Below the pieces are notes generated by a model. That model saw nothing but the letters and a program-made list of their open reading frames with translations. It had not been told where the DNA came from and searched no databases. Below are positions 35,922-36,546 of a DNA stretch of 36,546 bases, piece after piece. Each line of letters opens with the position of its first letter. The stretch's first letter is position 1. Source of the stretch: Gemmatimonas sp. (GTDB lineage Bacteria > Gemmatimonadota > Gemmatimonadetes > Gemmatimonadales > Gemmatimonadaceae). The position numbers were made by a program, and so were the translations under genes. The stretch lies in the NCBI GenBank assembly GCA_011390885.1, contig JAABRO010000028.1, positions 1-36,546 on the forward strand, given 5' to 3'.

Positions 35922-36119
35922 ATGGCGGTTCCTCAACAGAAGTGGATTGCCGGATGGCCCGTAGGGAGTTGGTTCGGCTTCTTCGGCGCGCTCTGTGCGG
36001 TCATCGTGGCGATCTGGTTGTGGCACTCGTCCAGCCGAGTCGACTGGGTGTCACTGGGAGTCGCTGCAGTGTGCGTCACGCTCGCATTTGCGAATCTGCG
36101 AATCGCCGAGCGCGTGTAG
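35922..36119 (+). CDS. Small membrane protein of unknown function
   Basis: The 65-aa protein has two membrane helices (about 17-34, GFFGALCAVIVAIWLW, and 42-58, VSLGVAAVCVTLAFAN) and a short polar hairpin between them with SSSRVDW. No motif or family is recognised. The ribosome binding site GGAGGAG is at 35913-35919, two bases before ATG. Codon use is less GC-biased than in the rest of the window, which suggests a foreign or accessory origin. It lies upstream of another exported small gene. Confidence 0.7.
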   Translation: MAVPQQKWIAGWPVGSWFGFFGALCAVIVAIWLWHSSSRVDWVSLGVAAVCVTLAFANLRIAERV

Positions 36120-36138
36120 GTGGAGCCCCAGCCTGACG

Positions 36139-36161
36139 ACGCGCTGCTGCTGACAGCGCGT
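36139..36161. other. Hairpin after the small membrane protein gene
   Basis: ACGCGCTG and CAGCGCGT form a perfect 8-bp stem with loop CTGCTGA, 19 bases after the stop at 36119. It sits in the 126-base gap before the last gene. It could be a terminator, or part of an integron-type recombination site; I could not find the complementary second half needed for the latter. Confidence 0.35.
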
Positions 36162-36245
36162 TCGGTGCGCCGCTGGCGGGCGCCTTTCATTCGATGCGCT
36201 GAAGCAGAACTCGACCGGAGAAGGCTCTTCAAGCGATGGTTTCAG

Positions 36246-36546
36246 TTGAAACGCGCGGCGGTCGTAGTTCTCCTGCTTTTCGTTGCTGCTTCGTCGGTGC
36301 TCGGCCAGTCGACGGCAGACACGATCCGATCCCTCCGGGATCAGTCCAACGCGGCGATCGCCCGTCATGATGTCGACGGCGTTCTGTCACTCCTGGATGT
36401 CGAATACCAAATCACAACCGGAAGCGGCGCGCTCGCCCAGGGACGGGCGGGAGAACGTGACGCGTGGACCGCAGAGTTCGCTCGCGCATCGGATCTGGTG
36501 TACGTCCGTACGCCGGATTCAATCGAGGTGAGTGCTTCCGGCGGTC
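36246..36546 (+). CDS. Partial gene: exported protein, probably SnoaL/NTF2-like (3' end outside window)
   Basis: A frame runs to the window edge without a stop. From TTG 36246 it encodes a signal peptide (KRAAVVVLLLFVAASSVLGQS) followed by STADTIRSLRDQSNAAIARHDVDGVLSLLDVEYQITTGSG, then RDAWTAEFARASDLVYVRTPDSIEV. The order of a helix with Asn/Ala/Ile and AxxxHDVDGVLSLLD, followed by a strand with a Tyr, resembles DUF4440/SnoaL-like (NTF2-fold) proteins, many of which are exported. The rest of the domain lies beyond the window. The frame is also open upstream to a GTG at 36120 just after the previous stop, so a longer protein is possible. The signal peptide favours the TTG. The start codon remains unsure. 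Confidence 0.6.
   Translation, partial: MKRAAVVVLLLFVAASSVLGQSTADTIRSLRDQSNAAIARHDVDGVLSLLDVEYQITTGSGALAQGRAGERDAWTAEFARASDLVYVRTPDSIEVSASGG

Noticed and set aside
36120-36245. Integron attC site between the last two genes
   Set aside because: GCCTGAC-like and GAAC-like boxes and an 8-bp stem are present, but I could not find the inverse-complementary outer arms that an attC site needs. More sequence to the right would be required.
36236-36370. ATG 36236 as a start for the last gene
   Set aside because: It is out of frame with the signal-peptide-containing reading frame and runs into a stop after a short low-quality peptide.

Overview
The window is about 36.5 kb of very GC-rich, densely coding bacterial DNA. 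Neighbouring genes often overlap or nearly touch, and GC at third codon positions is strong enough to leave long spurious open frames on the opposite strand. Many products carry Sec or Tat export signals ending in an Ala-Gln-type cleavage site, and secreted M28 peptidases, amidohydrolases and molybdenum hydroxylases are prominent. This mix suggests a soil or water heterotroph of the Gemmatimonadota type. That assignment is an inference from style: there is no rRNA, tRNA or single-copy marker here. I see no insertion sequence, phage, CRISPR array or tRNA.

Layout. 1-552: tail of an unknown gene. 677-2806 (+): a sulfur cluster of sulfide:quinone oxidoreductase, TusE/DsrC-like carrier and DsrE2-like protein. 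2799-4442 (-): exported amidase. 4626-4958 (+): exported protein made almost only of Arg, Asp and Glu. 5101-6832 (+): a YjbQ gene and a form IV RuBisCO-like protein four bases apart. 6884-8032 (-): Tat-exported NAD-dependent epimerase-like protein. 8241-11202 (+): exported M28 peptidase, then an M20 N-carbamoylase-type hydrolase split by an in-frame TAA. 11267-13810 (+): overlapping DUF1003, YkgJ-like Cys-cluster and amine-oxidase genes. 13850-15133 (-): second M28 peptidase, divergent from a DUF2809 gene across a perfect dyad. 15650-17424: VOC protein (-), HExxH protein and DUF1810 protein (+). 17411-19346: exported DsrE-like protein (-) divergent from an SBP56/methanethiol-oxidase-like lipoprotein (+). 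19506-23470 (+): SDR, CxxCH protein and poly-HAMP chemoreceptor. 23495-25499 (-): MalQ and a Nudix hydrolase, divergent from a class I aminotransferase. 26738-30320 (+): IorA/IorB-type molybdenum hydroxylase and an exported unknown. 30579-31385 (-): TauE/SafE exporter. 31541-33514 (+): dicarboxylate symporter, ArsC/Spx-fold protein without its catalytic Cys, and a small membrane protein. 33541-33694: a large inverted repeat. 33706-34290 (-): SRPBCC protein. 34374-35693 (+): PlsC-type acyltransferase. From about 35700 to the end the base composition falls and short unknown exported or membrane genes appear, which looks like the edge of an accessory region.

Functional threads. The strongest is reduced sulfur. 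SQR would oxidise sulfide at the membrane, and TusE and DsrE2 could carry the resulting persulfide sulfur. An exported DsrE-like protein, an SBP56-like protein and a TauE-type exporter recur further along. The RuBisCO-like protein lies 3 kb from the SQR cluster and keeps the carbamate-site Lys but loses other residues needed for CO2 fixation. Its role is open. A second thread is scavenging of peptides and amides by exported hydrolases. Convergent gene ends tend to carry GC-rich hairpins without a T-run. No gap longer than 300 bases lacks a gene.
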